Source: Caulobacter sp. UNC358MFTsu5.1
GTDB lineage: Bacteria; Pseudomonadota; Alphaproteobacteria; Caulobacterales; Caulobacteraceae
Reading direction: 5' to 3'
Assembly (NCBI RefSeq): GCF_000712075.1
Contig: NZ_JONW01000008.1
Span: 186,001-250,000 of the forward strand
DNA length: 64,000 bases
The notes below the pieces were generated by a model. That model did not search any database, was not told the origin of the DNA, and saw only the letters and a program-made list of their open reading frames with translations. This document shows, in pieces, positions 53,518 to 64,000 of this stretch. The stretch's first letter is position 1; each line of letters starts with the position of its first letter. The translations under genes and the position numbers were made by a program.

Positions 53518-54293
53518 ACATCGAAGTGAAGCGTCCGCAAGTGAGCACCTCCTCCGCCATCTATCCCAGCCTTCGGGGCAAGCGCGTCGTCGTCACCGGC
53601 GGCGGCTCGGGCATTGGGGCCGGCATCGTGGCCGGCTTCGCGCGCCAGGGCGCCGAGGTGATCTTCCTCGACGTCGCCGACGAGGACTCCAAGGTCCTGG
53701 CCCAGCAGCTGTCGGGCTCGGACATCGCGCCGGTCTACATCCGCTGCGACCTGATGGACCTGGACGCGGTGGCCAAGACCTTCGCCCAGATCGGTCCCAT
53801 CGACGTGCTGGTCAACAACGCCGGCAACGACGACCGCCACAAGCTGGCCGAGGTGACGCCCGCCTACTGGGACGAGCGCATGAACGTGAACCTGCGCCAC
53901 ATGCTGTTCTGCACCCAGGCCGTGGCCCCCGGCATGAAGGCGCGCGGCGGCGGCGCGGTGATCAACTTCGGTTCGATCAGCTGGCACCTGGGCCTGGAGG
54001 ACCTGGTCCTCTACGAAACCGCCAAGGCCGGCATCGAGGGCATGACCCGGGCCCTGGCCCGCGAGCTGGGCCCCGACGACATCCGCGTGACCTGCGTGGT
54101 GCCGGGCAACATCAAGACCAAGCGCCAGGAGAAGTGGTACACGCCGGAAGGCGAGGCCGAGATCGTCAAGGCCCAGGCCCTGAAGGGCCGCCTGGTGCCC
54201 GACAACGTCGCTTCGCTGGTGCTGTTCCTGGCCTCGGACGACGCGGCCCTGTGCACCGGCCACGAATACTGGATCGACGCCGGCTGGCGTTGA
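53514..54293 (+). CDS. xylB: D-xylose 1-dehydrogenase (NAD+), SDR family
   Basis: 259 residues from the GTG at 53514, which overlaps the xylX stop (GTGA) and has GAGG six bases upstream; a GTG at 53541 would give 250, closer to the ~248 of C. crescentus. Classical SDR: TGGGSGIG cofactor motif (residues 28-35), NNAGN, catalytic Ser156 with YxxxK Tyr167/Lys171 (LYETAKAG). The PGNIKTKRQEKWYTPEGEAEIV tract and ending GHEYWIDAGWR are those of XylB. It oxidises D-xylose to xylonolactone. In C. crescentus xylA sits between xylX and xylB; here it does not. Confidence 0.95.
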   Translation: MNIEVKRPQVSTSSAIYPSLRGKRVVVTGGGSGIGAGIVAGFARQGAEVIFLDVADEDSKVLAQQLSGSDIAPVYIRCDLMDLDAVAKTFAQIGPIDVLVNNAGNDDRHKLAEVTPAYWDERMNVNLRHMLFCTQAVAPGMKARGGGAVINFGSISWHLGLEDLVLYETAKAGIEGMTRALARELGPDDIRVTCVVPGNIKTKRQEKWYTPEGEAEIVKAQALKGRLVPDNVASLVLFLASDDAALCTGHEYWIDAGWR

Positions 54294-54317
54294 TCGGCGC
54301 GTAGCCCCCTGCCCGCC

Positions 54318-54345
54318 CGGCGCGCGCTCGAAAGGCGCCGCGCCG
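54318..54345. repeat. Hairpin in the xylB-xylC gap
   Basis: CGGCGCG and CGCGCCG form a 7-bp GC stem with a 14-base loop in the 129-base intercistronic gap. It could be an mRNA processing or attenuation element. Confidence 0.4.
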
Positions 54346-54401
54346 ATCTCCGACCTTTGGAGGTGCTGTCGCGAGGCGGCCGAGAGGGTATACCGCGCTA
54401 G

Positions 54402-57066
<2,665 letters not shown>

Positions 57067-57071
57067 TCTGG

Positions 57072-57101
57072 AAGGCCCTCGGCGTGATCCGGGGGCCTTT
57101 T
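57072..57101 (+). terminator. Intrinsic terminator after xylD
   Basis: AAGGCCC ... GGGCCTT with a 14-base loop and TTTT following, located a few bases after the xylD stop. Confidence 0.6.
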
Positions 57102-57123
57102 GATTCAAGGGATCGGCGGCCAG

Positions 57124-57243
57124 CACTTGCCCCCTGCGGATCGCTTCGCGATCGTCTTCCCCCGGAGGGGGAAGAGCCTCGCGCACTAGGCTCCGCCCCC
57201 TACGGGGGCGGACAGACCGCGAAGCGGTCAGGTGGGGGCAAGT
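57124..57243. repeat. Dispersed palindromic repeat, family D (copy 3)
   Basis: CACTTGCCCCC at the left and GGGGGCAAGT at the right, with TCGCTTCGCGATCG and CCCCGGAGGGG inside. It lies between the xyl terminator and the acetyltransferase gene. Confidence 0.85.
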
Positions 57244-57268
57244 CAGTGTGATCCCACGGAGCCAAACG

Positions 57269-57769
57269 ATGACCGAGGTGAGAGACGCCCAACCCGCCGA
57301 CCTGAAGCCCCTCGCCCACCTCTGGTGGTCCGGCTGGCGCGACGGGCACGAGGGTCTGCTGCCCGAGGCCCTGAAGCGCCTGCGCACGCTGGAAAGCTTC
57401 GAGGCGCGTATGGCCGCCGCCCTGCCCAAGGTGCGCACCCTGGGCCCGGTCGGGGCGCCGCTGGGCTTCCACCTGCTGAAGGACGACGAGCTCTATCAGT
57501 TCTACCTGGCCGCCGAAGCGCGCGGGACCGGGGCGGCGGCGGTGCTGATGGCCGACGCCGAGGCGCGGCTGGCCCGGGCCGGCGTCGAGACCGCCTGGCT
57601 GGCCTGCGCGATCGGCAACGCCCGGGCGGCGCGGTTCTACGAGAAGGCCGGCTGGACGATGGCGCGGATCGAAAACGTGCCTACCGAAACCTCCGAGGGC
57701 CTCTTCCCGCTGGAGGTCTGGCGCTACGAGAAGCGCCTTGCGGCGAAGCCGCCACGGCATGACCCCTAG
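57269..57769 (+). CDS. GNAT-family N-acetyltransferase
   Basis: 166 residues from the ATG at 57269. The GNAT fold shows FYLAAEARGTGAAAVLMADAEARL (acetyl-CoA binding motif A, R/Q-x-x-G-x-G/A type) and ACAIGNARAARFYEKAGWTM (motif B). The N-terminus RDAQPADLKPLAHLWWSGWRDG resembles the acceptor-binding region. The substrate is unknown. A family D repeat sits in the promoter region, so it is not simply an xyl operon gene. Confidence 0.87.
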   Translation: MTEVRDAQPADLKPLAHLWWSGWRDGHEGLLPEALKRLRTLESFEARMAAALPKVRTLGPVGAPLGFHLLKDDELYQFYLAAEARGTGAAAVLMADAEARLARAGVETAWLACAIGNARAARFYEKAGWTMARIENVPTETSEGLFPLEVWRYEKRLAAKPPRHDP

Positions 57770-57831
57770 GGCCGCGAAAAGGGGACATGCGCGTCCGCAT
57801 GCCCCCTTCCCTGTCTGCCGACGCCCGCGCG

Positions 57832-58968
57832 CTAGACGCGGTTGCCGATCGAGTTCGGGTTGGTCACGCCCGTCTGGGCCCCGAGGTTGTTGTTCCTCAG
57901 GTCGTTGCCGACCAGCAGCACGTCGGCGTTCGTCACCACGCCCCAGTCCTGCTGACCGCCCCACGACCGCGACCGCACGCCGCTGACGACGCCCGAACCG
58001 CCCGTGTAGAAGTAGATGCCGTTCGAGCGGCCGCCGTTGTGCAGACGGCCGTTGGCGATGAACTGGCCGCCGGTGATCGTCACGTCCGGGCAGTTGACGA
58101 GGATGCCGTCATTGCCGTTGTTGGTGACGATCGTCGGCCCGACCTGAACCTGCTTGTTGTGGTCGGACAGGTAGATGCCGCAGTCGCCCTCCAGCTCGAT
58201 GAAGCCCGGCCGGATCAGGTGCTGGGAGCCCCAGGTGTCCAGGTAGATCCCGTGCCCGCCGTCCTCGCCGTAGAACCCGCCGTCGATGCGGATGCTGGCG
58301 ATGGGGTTGGTCGACAGGCCGAGGGCCGCCACGCCGTTGCCGGTGTTCTTGTAGGTGACACAGGCTTCCAGGGCGCCGACCGACGTGGCCGGAGCCGTGC
58401 CCTGGCTGGCGTAGTGGTAGCCGTCGCCGCCGTTCAGCGAGGCCGTGCACTTGTGCAGGTAGTATTGCAGCGGGTTCTGGGCGTACGCGCCGTTCGAGGT
58501 GAAGCTGAAGCCGTGCGAGACGTTGTTCAACGCGCCGCAGTTCTCCAGGATCGTGTAGGCCGTCATGCCCAGGTTCCAGCCGATATAGTTGGCGTTGGCG
58601 CGAACGTTGGTGATCACGCCGTTGTCCCAGCTGTAGTTGGCCGCGACCTCCAGCTTGATCCCGTCGCCGCCGAGCACGGGCGTGACGATGTGCTCGACGG
58701 TGAAGTCCGCCATGGTGACGAAATCGGTGGCCGCCTTGATGACGATCACCGGTTGGTTCGAGGCGTCGGACTGGATCTTGGTCACCCCGATGCCGCAGCC
58801 CCGGAGCGCGATGTTGTTGCGCGCGGGAAGGACGATGGGGGTCTTGACCAGATAGGTCTTGGCCAGCATCCGCACCTCGTTCGAGGCGGCGAACGCGGCC
58901 GCGAAGGCCGGCGCGTAGTCCCCGTTGGGCGCGGGGCTGTAGTCATCGACGAAAACGTAGTTGGTCAT
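57832..58968 (-). CDS. Parallel beta-helix (pectate-lyase-like) protein without signal peptide
   Basis: 378 residues from the ATG at 58968; the frame stays open upstream. MTNYVFVDDYSPAPNGDYAPAFAAAFAAS and YLVKTPIVLPARNNIALRGCGIGVTKIQ match the start of right-handed beta-helix proteins such as polygalacturonase or phage tailspike domains. Repeating rungs follow (IRIDGGFYGEDGGHGIYLD, GDCGIYLSDHNKQVQVG, NGNDGILVNCPDVTITGGQF). There is no Sec signal, so export would need another route. The upstream DNA is AT-rich. Function (polysaccharide lyase, hydrolase or structural) is not clear. Confidence 0.75.
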   Translation of the reverse strand: MTNYVFVDDYSPAPNGDYAPAFAAAFAASNEVRMLAKTYLVKTPIVLPARNNIALRGCGIGVTKIQSDASNQPVIVIKAATDFVTMADFTVEHIVTPVLGGDGIKLEVAANYSWDNGVITNVRANANYIGWNLGMTAYTILENCGALNNVSHGFSFTSNGAYAQNPLQYYLHKCTASLNGGDGYHYASQGTAPATSVGALEACVTYKNTGNGVAALGLSTNPIASIRIDGGFYGEDGGHGIYLDTWGSQHLIRPGFIELEGDCGIYLSDHNKQVQVGPTIVTNNGNDGILVNCPDVTITGGQFIANGRLHNGGRSNGIYFYTGGSGVVSGVRSRSWGGQQDWGVVTNADVLLVGNDLRNNNLGAQTGVTNPNSIGNRV

Positions 58969-59286
58969 CTCTAAATTCTCCAAATAATTCAAAAATATCT
59001 GCCAAAATTGCAGGTCCGCCGCCTTGCCTCCCGGTCGGGAGGAACGCCTTGGACAGTCCGGAGAATAGCCAGCCGCTACGTCAGACTCGGACGCCATTTG
59101 TTCCTATTTTGTTCTCATTTTTCGACAGGCCTAGGCGCGACCTTCCTCTGCCCGTCGGCCTAGGGGTTTTGCCCGGTCGCGCCTGCGGCCATGGCCCGAT
59201 GGCGACGGGGCGACGGCGGGGCGAAGGTCGTCGATGGGGCCTGCCCGCCGCGGCGGCGGACCGGGTCCCTCCTGAGGAGACGTTCC
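58969..59286. other. Divergent intergenic region
   Basis: About 320 bases. The first 50 next to the beta-helix gene are AT-rich (CAAATAATTCAAAAATATC), fitting a promoter for that gene. The remainder is GC-rich leader of the plus-strand gene, with no supported feature. Confidence 0.4.
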
Positions 59287-59751
59287 ATGGCTGCCGGACT
59301 TCGAGCGACCCTGGCGATCGCGCTGCTGGTCGGCGAACTGGCGACGGCCGGGACGGCCTTCGCCCAGTACGCCTATCCCGCCAAGGGCCAGAGCCAGGCC
59401 CAGCAGCAGAAGGACGAGGCGTCCTGCACCGACTGGGCCACCCAGCAGAGCGGCTTCGATCCCCGCAATCCGCCCGTGCCCGCCCAGGCCCAGGCCGCGC
59501 CGGTCACCGGCAGCGGCGCCCGGGCCAAGGGCGCGCTGGTGGGGGCGGGCATCGGCGCGGTCTCCGGCGGCGACGCGGGCGACGCGGCCCTGGCCGGGGC
59601 CGTCGCCGGCGGCGTCATCCGGCGCGGCAAGAACCGGCGCGCGGCCCGGGCCCAGAACGAGGCCAACGCCGCGGCGGTCGCCGGCACGCAGGCCGCCTTC
59701 GACCAGGCCCGCGCCGCCTGCCTGACCGGTCGCGGCTATACGCTGAGGTAG
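59287..59751 (+). CDS. Secreted glycine-zipper protein (154 aa)
   Basis: ATG at 59287 with GGAG seven bases upstream. The signal peptide ends AFAQ (near residue 27). A Gln/Ala-rich region with one Cys (DEASCTDWATQQSGFDP) follows. Then a glycine-zipper segment (ARAKGALVGAGIGAVSGGDAGDAALAGAVAGGVIRRG), which is a membrane-associating motif found in surface proteins of the 17-kDa antigen type. A final region holds a second Cys (RAACLTGRGYTLR). Exact role unknown. Confidence 0.75.
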   Translation: MAAGLRATLAIALLVGELATAGTAFAQYAYPAKGQSQAQQQKDEASCTDWATQQSGFDPRNPPVPAQAQAAPVTGSGARAKGALVGAGIGAVSGGDAGDAALAGAVAGGVIRRGKNRRAARAQNEANAAAVAGTQAAFDQARAACLTGRGYTLR

Positions 59752-59805
59752 CCGCAAAGTCTGGGGTGCTCGAAACGCCCCAAAAGCCAGAACGTAAAAT
59801 CCGTT

Positions 59806-59911
59806 GTCATCCCGGAAGCCCCGCAGGGGCTGTCCGGGACCCAGGGGACTGGGCTGATGCGGTGCGGTTCCCCTGGGTCCCGGACAAGCGCTGCGCGCTT
59901 TCCGGGATGAC
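59806..59911. repeat. Dispersed palindromic repeat, family A (copy 7)
   Basis: Complete element between convergent genes, ends GTCATCCCGGAAGC / TCCGGGATGAC. Confidence 0.85.
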
Positions 59912-59950
59912 AACCGTTTGGTGAGCGTTCCGAGGCTGCGGCGCTAGCCC

Positions 59951-62146
59951 CTACCCTCCGGCCGCGCCGGTGCCGAAATCGAACTGCTCGGGCCGCTGTT
60001 TGCCGCCGCCGAAGCTGTAGGTGAAGCCGAAGAACACCGCCCGCACATTGCCGGTCCGCTCGACCCGTTGCTTCAGGGTCGGGGTGTCGATCACGCCCAC
60101 GTTCTTGAACGAGTCCAGCACGTCGTTGGCCGTGACCACGAAGTTCAGCTTGTCGGTGACCTTGCGGCGATAGCCCAGGTTCAGCAGCGAGATCGGCTCG
60201 TTGTAGCCCTGGGGCGTCAGGCGCTTGCCCGAGGTGAAGCCGTTCAGCTGGAAGAAGTCCTTGGGCGTGGCCTGCCAGCTGAGGCTGGCGCGGCCCGACA
60301 GGGTGGTCATCTCGCGCGTGCCCGCCAGCCCCGGCGTGGTCGATTGGATCTCGTTCCAATAGGCGTTGCCGCTGATGTTGTAGCTGAGCTTGGGCGTCAG
60401 CTTGCCGTTGGCCACCAGCTCCAGCCCGCCGTTGCGGCTCTTGGCCAGGTTCTCGCGGGTGTTCAGGAACGTGCCGTCGCCCAGGTCGCGCGTCACGTTG
60501 GTCACGCCGTCGCGGCTCTCGCGGTAATAGGCCGTGGCCAGGTACGAGTTCGGCCCCTTGCGGTACTGCCAGCCCAGCTCGTAGCTGTCGGTGACCTGCG
60601 GCTTCAGGTCGGGATTGCCGGCCGCGAAGTTCTTGGGGTCGATATAGACCGGATAGGGGTTCAGGTCCTGCGGCTGCGGACGCTGGACCCGCCGGCTGTA
60701 GTTGGCCGTGAGGGTCTGGGTCTGGCTGAGCGTGTAGCCCAGGTGCAGCGACGGATAGAGGCGGAAGTAGCTGTTCTCGTCCTTCTGGACCGAGGTCACC
60801 TGGTTGGTGTGGATATCGACCTGCTCGGCCCGCAGGCCGGCCAGGGCCGTGAAGTCGTCGCCGAACGGCCGCTCGTAGGTGACGTAGCCGGCATAGACGT
60901 CCTGGTCGTACAGGAAGCGGTTGGTCAGGGCCGGCACGACGGCCAGGCTGTCGGTCGACGCGCCCCGGGCGCCGTGGTTGTCGTAGTCGTTGCTGGTGGT
61001 CTCCAGGTCCAGCCCGGTCTTCAGCTTGGCCTCGCCGGGCAGCGGGCGCGTGTAGTCCAGCTTGAAGTTGGCGCGGTCCTGCGTGTTGCCGAAACCGAAG
61101 GCCTCGTAGAAGTCGGGGCTCAGGTTGTTGTCGGTGAAGGCCGTGCCGTTGCGCTTGAAGTCGGTGACCTCGTATTCCAGGTGGGCGTCCAGCTCGTGCT
61201 CGGCGCCCTTGAACTGGTGCCGCCAGTCGCCGCTGATCGCGCCGTTCTGGCGGTCAAGGTTCGCGCCGCTGTCGCGGAAATAGGCCGCGCCGGCGGCGGG
61301 GACCAGGGTGGTGAAGGTCTCCTGCCCGCCGGTGAAATAGTCCATGTCGCGATAGCGGATCTCGCCGCTCAGCCGGTCCTTGGGCGTGAGGGCGTAGTCG
61401 GCGGCGCCGCGCAGGCTCAGCGCGCCGCCGGCGTTCATGTAGGCGCCGGCCTGCTGGGTCGAGCCGCCCGTGACCGGGTTCTGCCGCGAGTCTTCCAGCC
61501 AGGATTCCTGGCGGTCGTAGCGATAGCTGGCGTCGCCCGAGAGGGTCAGCTTGCCCTTGACCCGGTTGCCGCTGACGCCGGTGCTGTAGCGGCCGTTGGG
61601 ACCGATGTTCAGCTTCACCGAGCCGGTCGCGCCGGGCTTGCGGGTCTGCTTGGTGATCAGGTTGATGATGCCGGCCGTGCCGTCGGGACGATAGGCGGCC
61701 GAGGGGTTGGTCATCACCTCGACACGGTCGATCTGGTCGGCCGGCAGCTGCTGCAGGGCGTCGGCCTTGCCGTCGCCGTTGAACATGCTGGACGGCTTGC
61801 CGTCGATCATGATCGTGACGTTCGGATCGCCGCGCAGGCTGACATTGCCCTGCACGTCGACCTCGACCGAGGGGATGTTGCGCAGGGCGTCGGCGATCGA
61901 GCCGGTCTTGGCCGACAGGTCGTTGGCGACGCTGTAGCTGCGGCGGTCGATCGAGGTGCGCATGGCGGTGGAGTCGCTGGTCACCGTCACGCCCTCGACC
62001 GCGGTCGGGGCGTCCGCCGGCTTGGCCGGCTTCGCCGGCGCCTGCGCCTGCGCCTGCGCCGGGGCTGGCGCCGTCTGGGCCAGGGCCAGGCCGGGCGACA
62101 GGATCGCCGTGGCGGCGAGCAGCAGGACTTTCAGACGCAAGGACAT
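59951..62146 (-). CDS. TonB-dependent outer-membrane receptor
   Basis: 731 residues from the ATG at 62146, which starts a clean signal peptide (MSLRLKVLLLAATAILSPGLALAQ); the frame is open 48 codons further. An Ala/Pro/Lys linker precedes the plug domain (ADALRNIPSVEVDVQGNVSLRGDPNVTIMIDGKPSSM, then VEVMTNPSAAYRPDGTAGIINLITK). A ~500-residue beta-barrel of the OMP_b-brl_3 type follows (NYSRRVQRPQPQDLNPYP, ending GFTYSFGGGK). It imports a ligand by TonB energy. It is divergent from xylE, whose promoter carries a XylR-like site, so xylo-oligosaccharides are a plausible cargo. Confidence 0.9.
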   Translation of the reverse strand: MSLRLKVLLLAATAILSPGLALAQTAPAPAQAQAQAPAKPAKPADAPTAVEGVTVTSDSTAMRTSIDRRSYSVANDLSAKTGSIADALRNIPSVEVDVQGNVSLRGDPNVTIMIDGKPSSMFNGDGKADALQQLPADQIDRVEVMTNPSAAYRPDGTAGIINLITKQTRKPGATGSVKLNIGPNGRYSTGVSGNRVKGKLTLSGDASYRYDRQESWLEDSRQNPVTGGSTQQAGAYMNAGGALSLRGAADYALTPKDRLSGEIRYRDMDYFTGGQETFTTLVPAAGAAYFRDSGANLDRQNGAISGDWRHQFKGAEHELDAHLEYEVTDFKRNGTAFTDNNLSPDFYEAFGFGNTQDRANFKLDYTRPLPGEAKLKTGLDLETTSNDYDNHGARGASTDSLAVVPALTNRFLYDQDVYAGYVTYERPFGDDFTALAGLRAEQVDIHTNQVTSVQKDENSYFRLYPSLHLGYTLSQTQTLTANYSRRVQRPQPQDLNPYPVYIDPKNFAAGNPDLKPQVTDSYELGWQYRKGPNSYLATAYYRESRDGVTNVTRDLGDGTFLNTRENLAKSRNGGLELVANGKLTPKLSYNISGNAYWNEIQSTTPGLAGTREMTTLSGRASLSWQATPKDFFQLNGFTSGKRLTPQGYNEPISLLNLGYRRKVTDKLNFVVTANDVLDSFKNVGVIDTPTLKQRVERTGNVRAVFFGFTYSFGGGKQRPEQFDFGTGAAGG

Positions 62147-62328
62147 CCCCCGATGGACACTTGTGCGACAGGGCGAAGCTCGCCCACGACTTGGAAGCGC
62201 GAAAGAGGCCAACTCGCGCCGCGAAGCAAATATCTTTTCGGCAATGTTCGTGCGCCAGATCGCCGCTTCGGCGGATGACAACGTTGCCATGGCGCCTTAA
62301 GCCTGGACATCTAAGGGCGCTTGCGACC

Positions 62329-62342
62329 TGATACCGCTAACA
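62329..62342. promoter_or_regulatory. XylR-like operator upstream of xylE
   Basis: TGATACCGCTAACA matches 12 of 14 positions of the perfect palindrome TGTTAGCGCTAACA at xylX. It lies 84 bases before the xylE start, in the region shared with the divergent TonB receptor. A TTGCGA at 62321 precedes it. Confidence 0.65.
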
Positions 62343-62425
62343 TTAAGGTTCGAGCCAATCAAAGGCCCCAGTCCAGGGCTCGTTAGGGATCAAACGCGGC
62401 CTTCGGGCCTATCGGGGAAAACAAA

Positions 62426-63862
62426 GTGGCATCTGTATCGAACGCCGGACCGAGCGCCGGCATGAGCGCGGACGGCGCGAAGGTCAACATGGCCTTCGTC
62501 GCCGCCATCGTCGCCGTCGCGACCATCGGCGGCTTCATGTTCGGCTATGACAGCGGGGTCATCAACGGCACGCAGAACGGCCTGAAGGCCGCCTTCGGCC
62601 TGACCGAAGCGGGCGAAGGCCTGAACGTGGCCGCCATCCTGCTGGGCTGCGCCTTCGGCGCTTTCGCCGCCGGCCGCCTGGCCGACGTGTGGGGCCGCCG
62701 CACCGTGATGATCATCTCGGCCCTGCTGTTCCTCGTCAGCGCCCTGGGCACCGGCGCCGCCCACACCTCGCTGGTCTTCGTCGTGTTCCGCCTGATCGGC
62801 GGCCTGGGCGTCGGCGCGGCCTCGGTGCTGTGCCCGGTCTACATCTCGGAAGTCACGCCCGCGAACATCCGCGGCCGCATGTCGTCCGTGCAGCAGATCA
62901 TGATCATCACCGGCCTGACCGGCGCGTTCCTGGCCAACTACTTCCTGGCCCACACCGCCGGCAGCTCGACCGCCCCGTTCTGGCTGGGCCTGCCCGCCTG
63001 GCGCTGGATGTTCTGGATGCAGACCATCCCGGCCGGCATCTTCTTCCTGTGCCTGCTGAGCATCCCGGAAAGCCCGCGCTACCTGGTGACCAAGGGCAAG
63101 GACGCCGAGGCCGAGAAGATCCTGTCGCGCCTGTTCGGCGCGGGCCAGGGCGCCGCCAAGGTCGCCGAGATCCGCGCCTCGCTGGCCGCCGACCACCAGC
63201 CCAAGCTGTCCGACCTGCTGGACCCGGTGACCAAGAAGCTGCGCCCGATCCTGTGGGCCGGCCTGGTCCTGGCCGTCTTCCAGCAGCTGGTCGGCATCAA
63301 CATCGTCTTCTACTACGGCTCGGTGCTGTGGCAGTCGGTGGGCTTCACCGAGAACGACAGCCTGAAGATCAACATCCTGTCGGGCTCGCTCTCGATCCTG
63401 GCCTGCCTGCTGGCCATCGGCCTGATCGACAAGATCGGCCGCAAGCCGCTGCTGCTGATCGGCTCGGCCGGCATGGCCGTGACCCTGGGCGTGCTCACCT
63501 GGTGCTTCTCGACCGCCACCACGGTGAACGGCTCGCTGCACATGGCTGACAATGTGGGCCTGACCGCCCTGATCGCGGCCAACGCCTATGTGGTGTTCTT
63601 CAACCTCAGCTGGGGTCCGGTGATGTGGGTCATGCTGGGCGAGATGTTCCCCAACCAGATGCGCGGTTCGGCCCTGGCCGTCGCCGGCTTCGCCCAGTGG
63701 ATCGCCAACTTCGCGATCTCGTTCAGCTTCCCGATCATGAAGAAGATCAGCCTGCCGGCCACCTACGGCTTCTACGCCCTGTGCGCCCTGGTCTCCTACT
63801 TCCTGGTCCAGAAGCTGATCCAGGAGACGCGAGGCAAGGAACTGGAGGCGATGGAAGGCTAA
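62426..63862 (+). CDS. xylE: Sugar:H+ symporter XylE (MFS)
   Basis: 478 residues from a GTG with a GGGG-containing stretch upstream. Twelve TMs of the sugar porter family: GFMFGYDSGVINGTQNGL in TM1, GRLADVWGRR (loop 2-3), PVYISEVTPANIRGRM, the IPESPRYL after TM6, and VFQQLVGINIVFYY with the Gln-Gln/Asn sugar site. C-terminal PNQMRGSALAVAGFAQWIANF and a second-half copy LIDKIGRKPLLL also fit. C. crescentus uses a XylE of this type for xylose. It is followed by a strong terminator. Confidence 0.92.
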   Translation: MASVSNAGPSAGMSADGAKVNMAFVAAIVAVATIGGFMFGYDSGVINGTQNGLKAAFGLTEAGEGLNVAAILLGCAFGAFAAGRLADVWGRRTVMIISALLFLVSALGTGAAHTSLVFVVFRLIGGLGVGAASVLCPVYISEVTPANIRGRMSSVQQIMIITGLTGAFLANYFLAHTAGSSTAPFWLGLPAWRWMFWMQTIPAGIFFLCLLSIPESPRYLVTKGKDAEAEKILSRLFGAGQGAAKVAEIRASLAADHQPKLSDLLDPVTKKLRPILWAGLVLAVFQQLVGINIVFYYGSVLWQSVGFTENDSLKINILSGSLSILACLLAIGLIDKIGRKPLLLIGSAGMAVTLGVLTWCFSTATTVNGSLHMADNVGLTALIAANAYVVFFNLSWGPVMWVMLGEMFPNQMRGSALAVAGFAQWIANFAISFSFPIMKKISLPATYGFYALCALVSYFLVQKLIQETRGKELEAMEG

Positions 63863-63887
63863 AGGCCTTCCCTCACCGAAGACGAAG

Positions 63888-63921
63888 ACGCCCGGGAGGA
63901 CTGCCTCCCGGGCGTTTTTTT
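63888..63921 (+). terminator. Strong rho-independent terminator of xylE
   Basis: ACGCCCGGGAGG pairs with CCTCCCGGGCGT, a perfect 12-bp stem with a 4-base loop, followed by seven T. It ends 59 bases after the stop. Confidence 0.9.
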
Positions 63922-64000
63922 GTGCGGTTTCCGCGGCCGGCGGCGTTGTTTCAAGGTCCAGGTTCCTGCGCTGGAAAACCCCGGAAAAATGGGGCTTTGC

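Overview
The window is GC-rich (apart from a few short AT-rich patches) and tightly packed, with many GTG starts, 4-nt stop/start overlaps and Shine-Dalgarno-led genes. The gene content points to a Caulobacter-like alphaproteobacterium. The strongest evidence is a xylX-B-C-D xylose operon with a Caulobacter-type XylR operator, a XylE-type sugar transporter, a rutBCDA operon, a TetR/AcrA/AcrB/NodT efflux locus and a TonB-dependent receptor. No tRNA, rRNA, CRISPR array, insertion sequence or prophage was seen.

Layout: 1-4.4 kb is a surface-polysaccharide end, with a truncated nucleotide-sugar epimerase, a UDP-GlcNAc 2-epimerase and two convergent paralogous glycosyltransferase-like proteins. 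4.5-9.8 kb holds an AraC regulator, a coiled-coil protein with a degenerate histidine-kinase-like segment, an MHS transporter and CorA. 10.2-17.2 kb is a TetR-controlled RND efflux operon. 17.5-19.2 kb has small lipoprotein and secreted genes. 19.3-23.2 kb is a DUF4173 membrane protein / response regulator / histidine kinase operon. 23.3-28 kb has an AraC regulator, a candidate structured RNA ending in an intrinsic terminator, and an orphan type I secretion ATPase/adaptor pair. 28-31.4 kb has an arabinose/galactose 1-dehydrogenase and a GH3 glucosidase. 31.5-35.6 kb has a DUF2236 oxygenase, an acyl-CoA ligase, a phasin-like protein and a small lipoprotein. 35.8-37.6 kb is an HWE histidine kinase. 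37.9-41 kb is rutBCDA for pyrimidine-ring catabolism. 41.2-45.2 kb has an FKBP isomerase, an M61 peptidase, an unknown gene and a single-domain response regulator. 45.4-50.2 kb is a PepSY-DUF2271-DUF4198-ApbE-flavoreductase operon behind a Fur-like box. 50.4 kb is mobA. 51.1-57.1 kb is xylR-xylX-xylB-xylC-xylD. 57.2-63.9 kb has an acetyltransferase, a beta-helix protein, a glycine-zipper protein, a TonB-dependent receptor and xylE.

Functional links: xylR, xylX/B/C/D and xylE form the non-phosphorylative xylose (Weimberg-type) pathway. xylA, which lies between xylX and xylB in C. crescentus, is absent. Sites resembling the XylR operator precede both xylX (perfect palindrome) and xylE (12 of 14 positions). 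The 45-50 kb operon looks like an extracytoplasmic flavin-based redox module: the exported DUF2271 protein carries the D-x-x-S-G-A-T motif that ApbE enzymes flavinylate, and the operon also encodes ApbE, a PepSY membrane protein and a diflavin reductase.

Many intergenic gaps are filled by at least five families of short dispersed palindromic repeats. One copy sits inside the rut operon.
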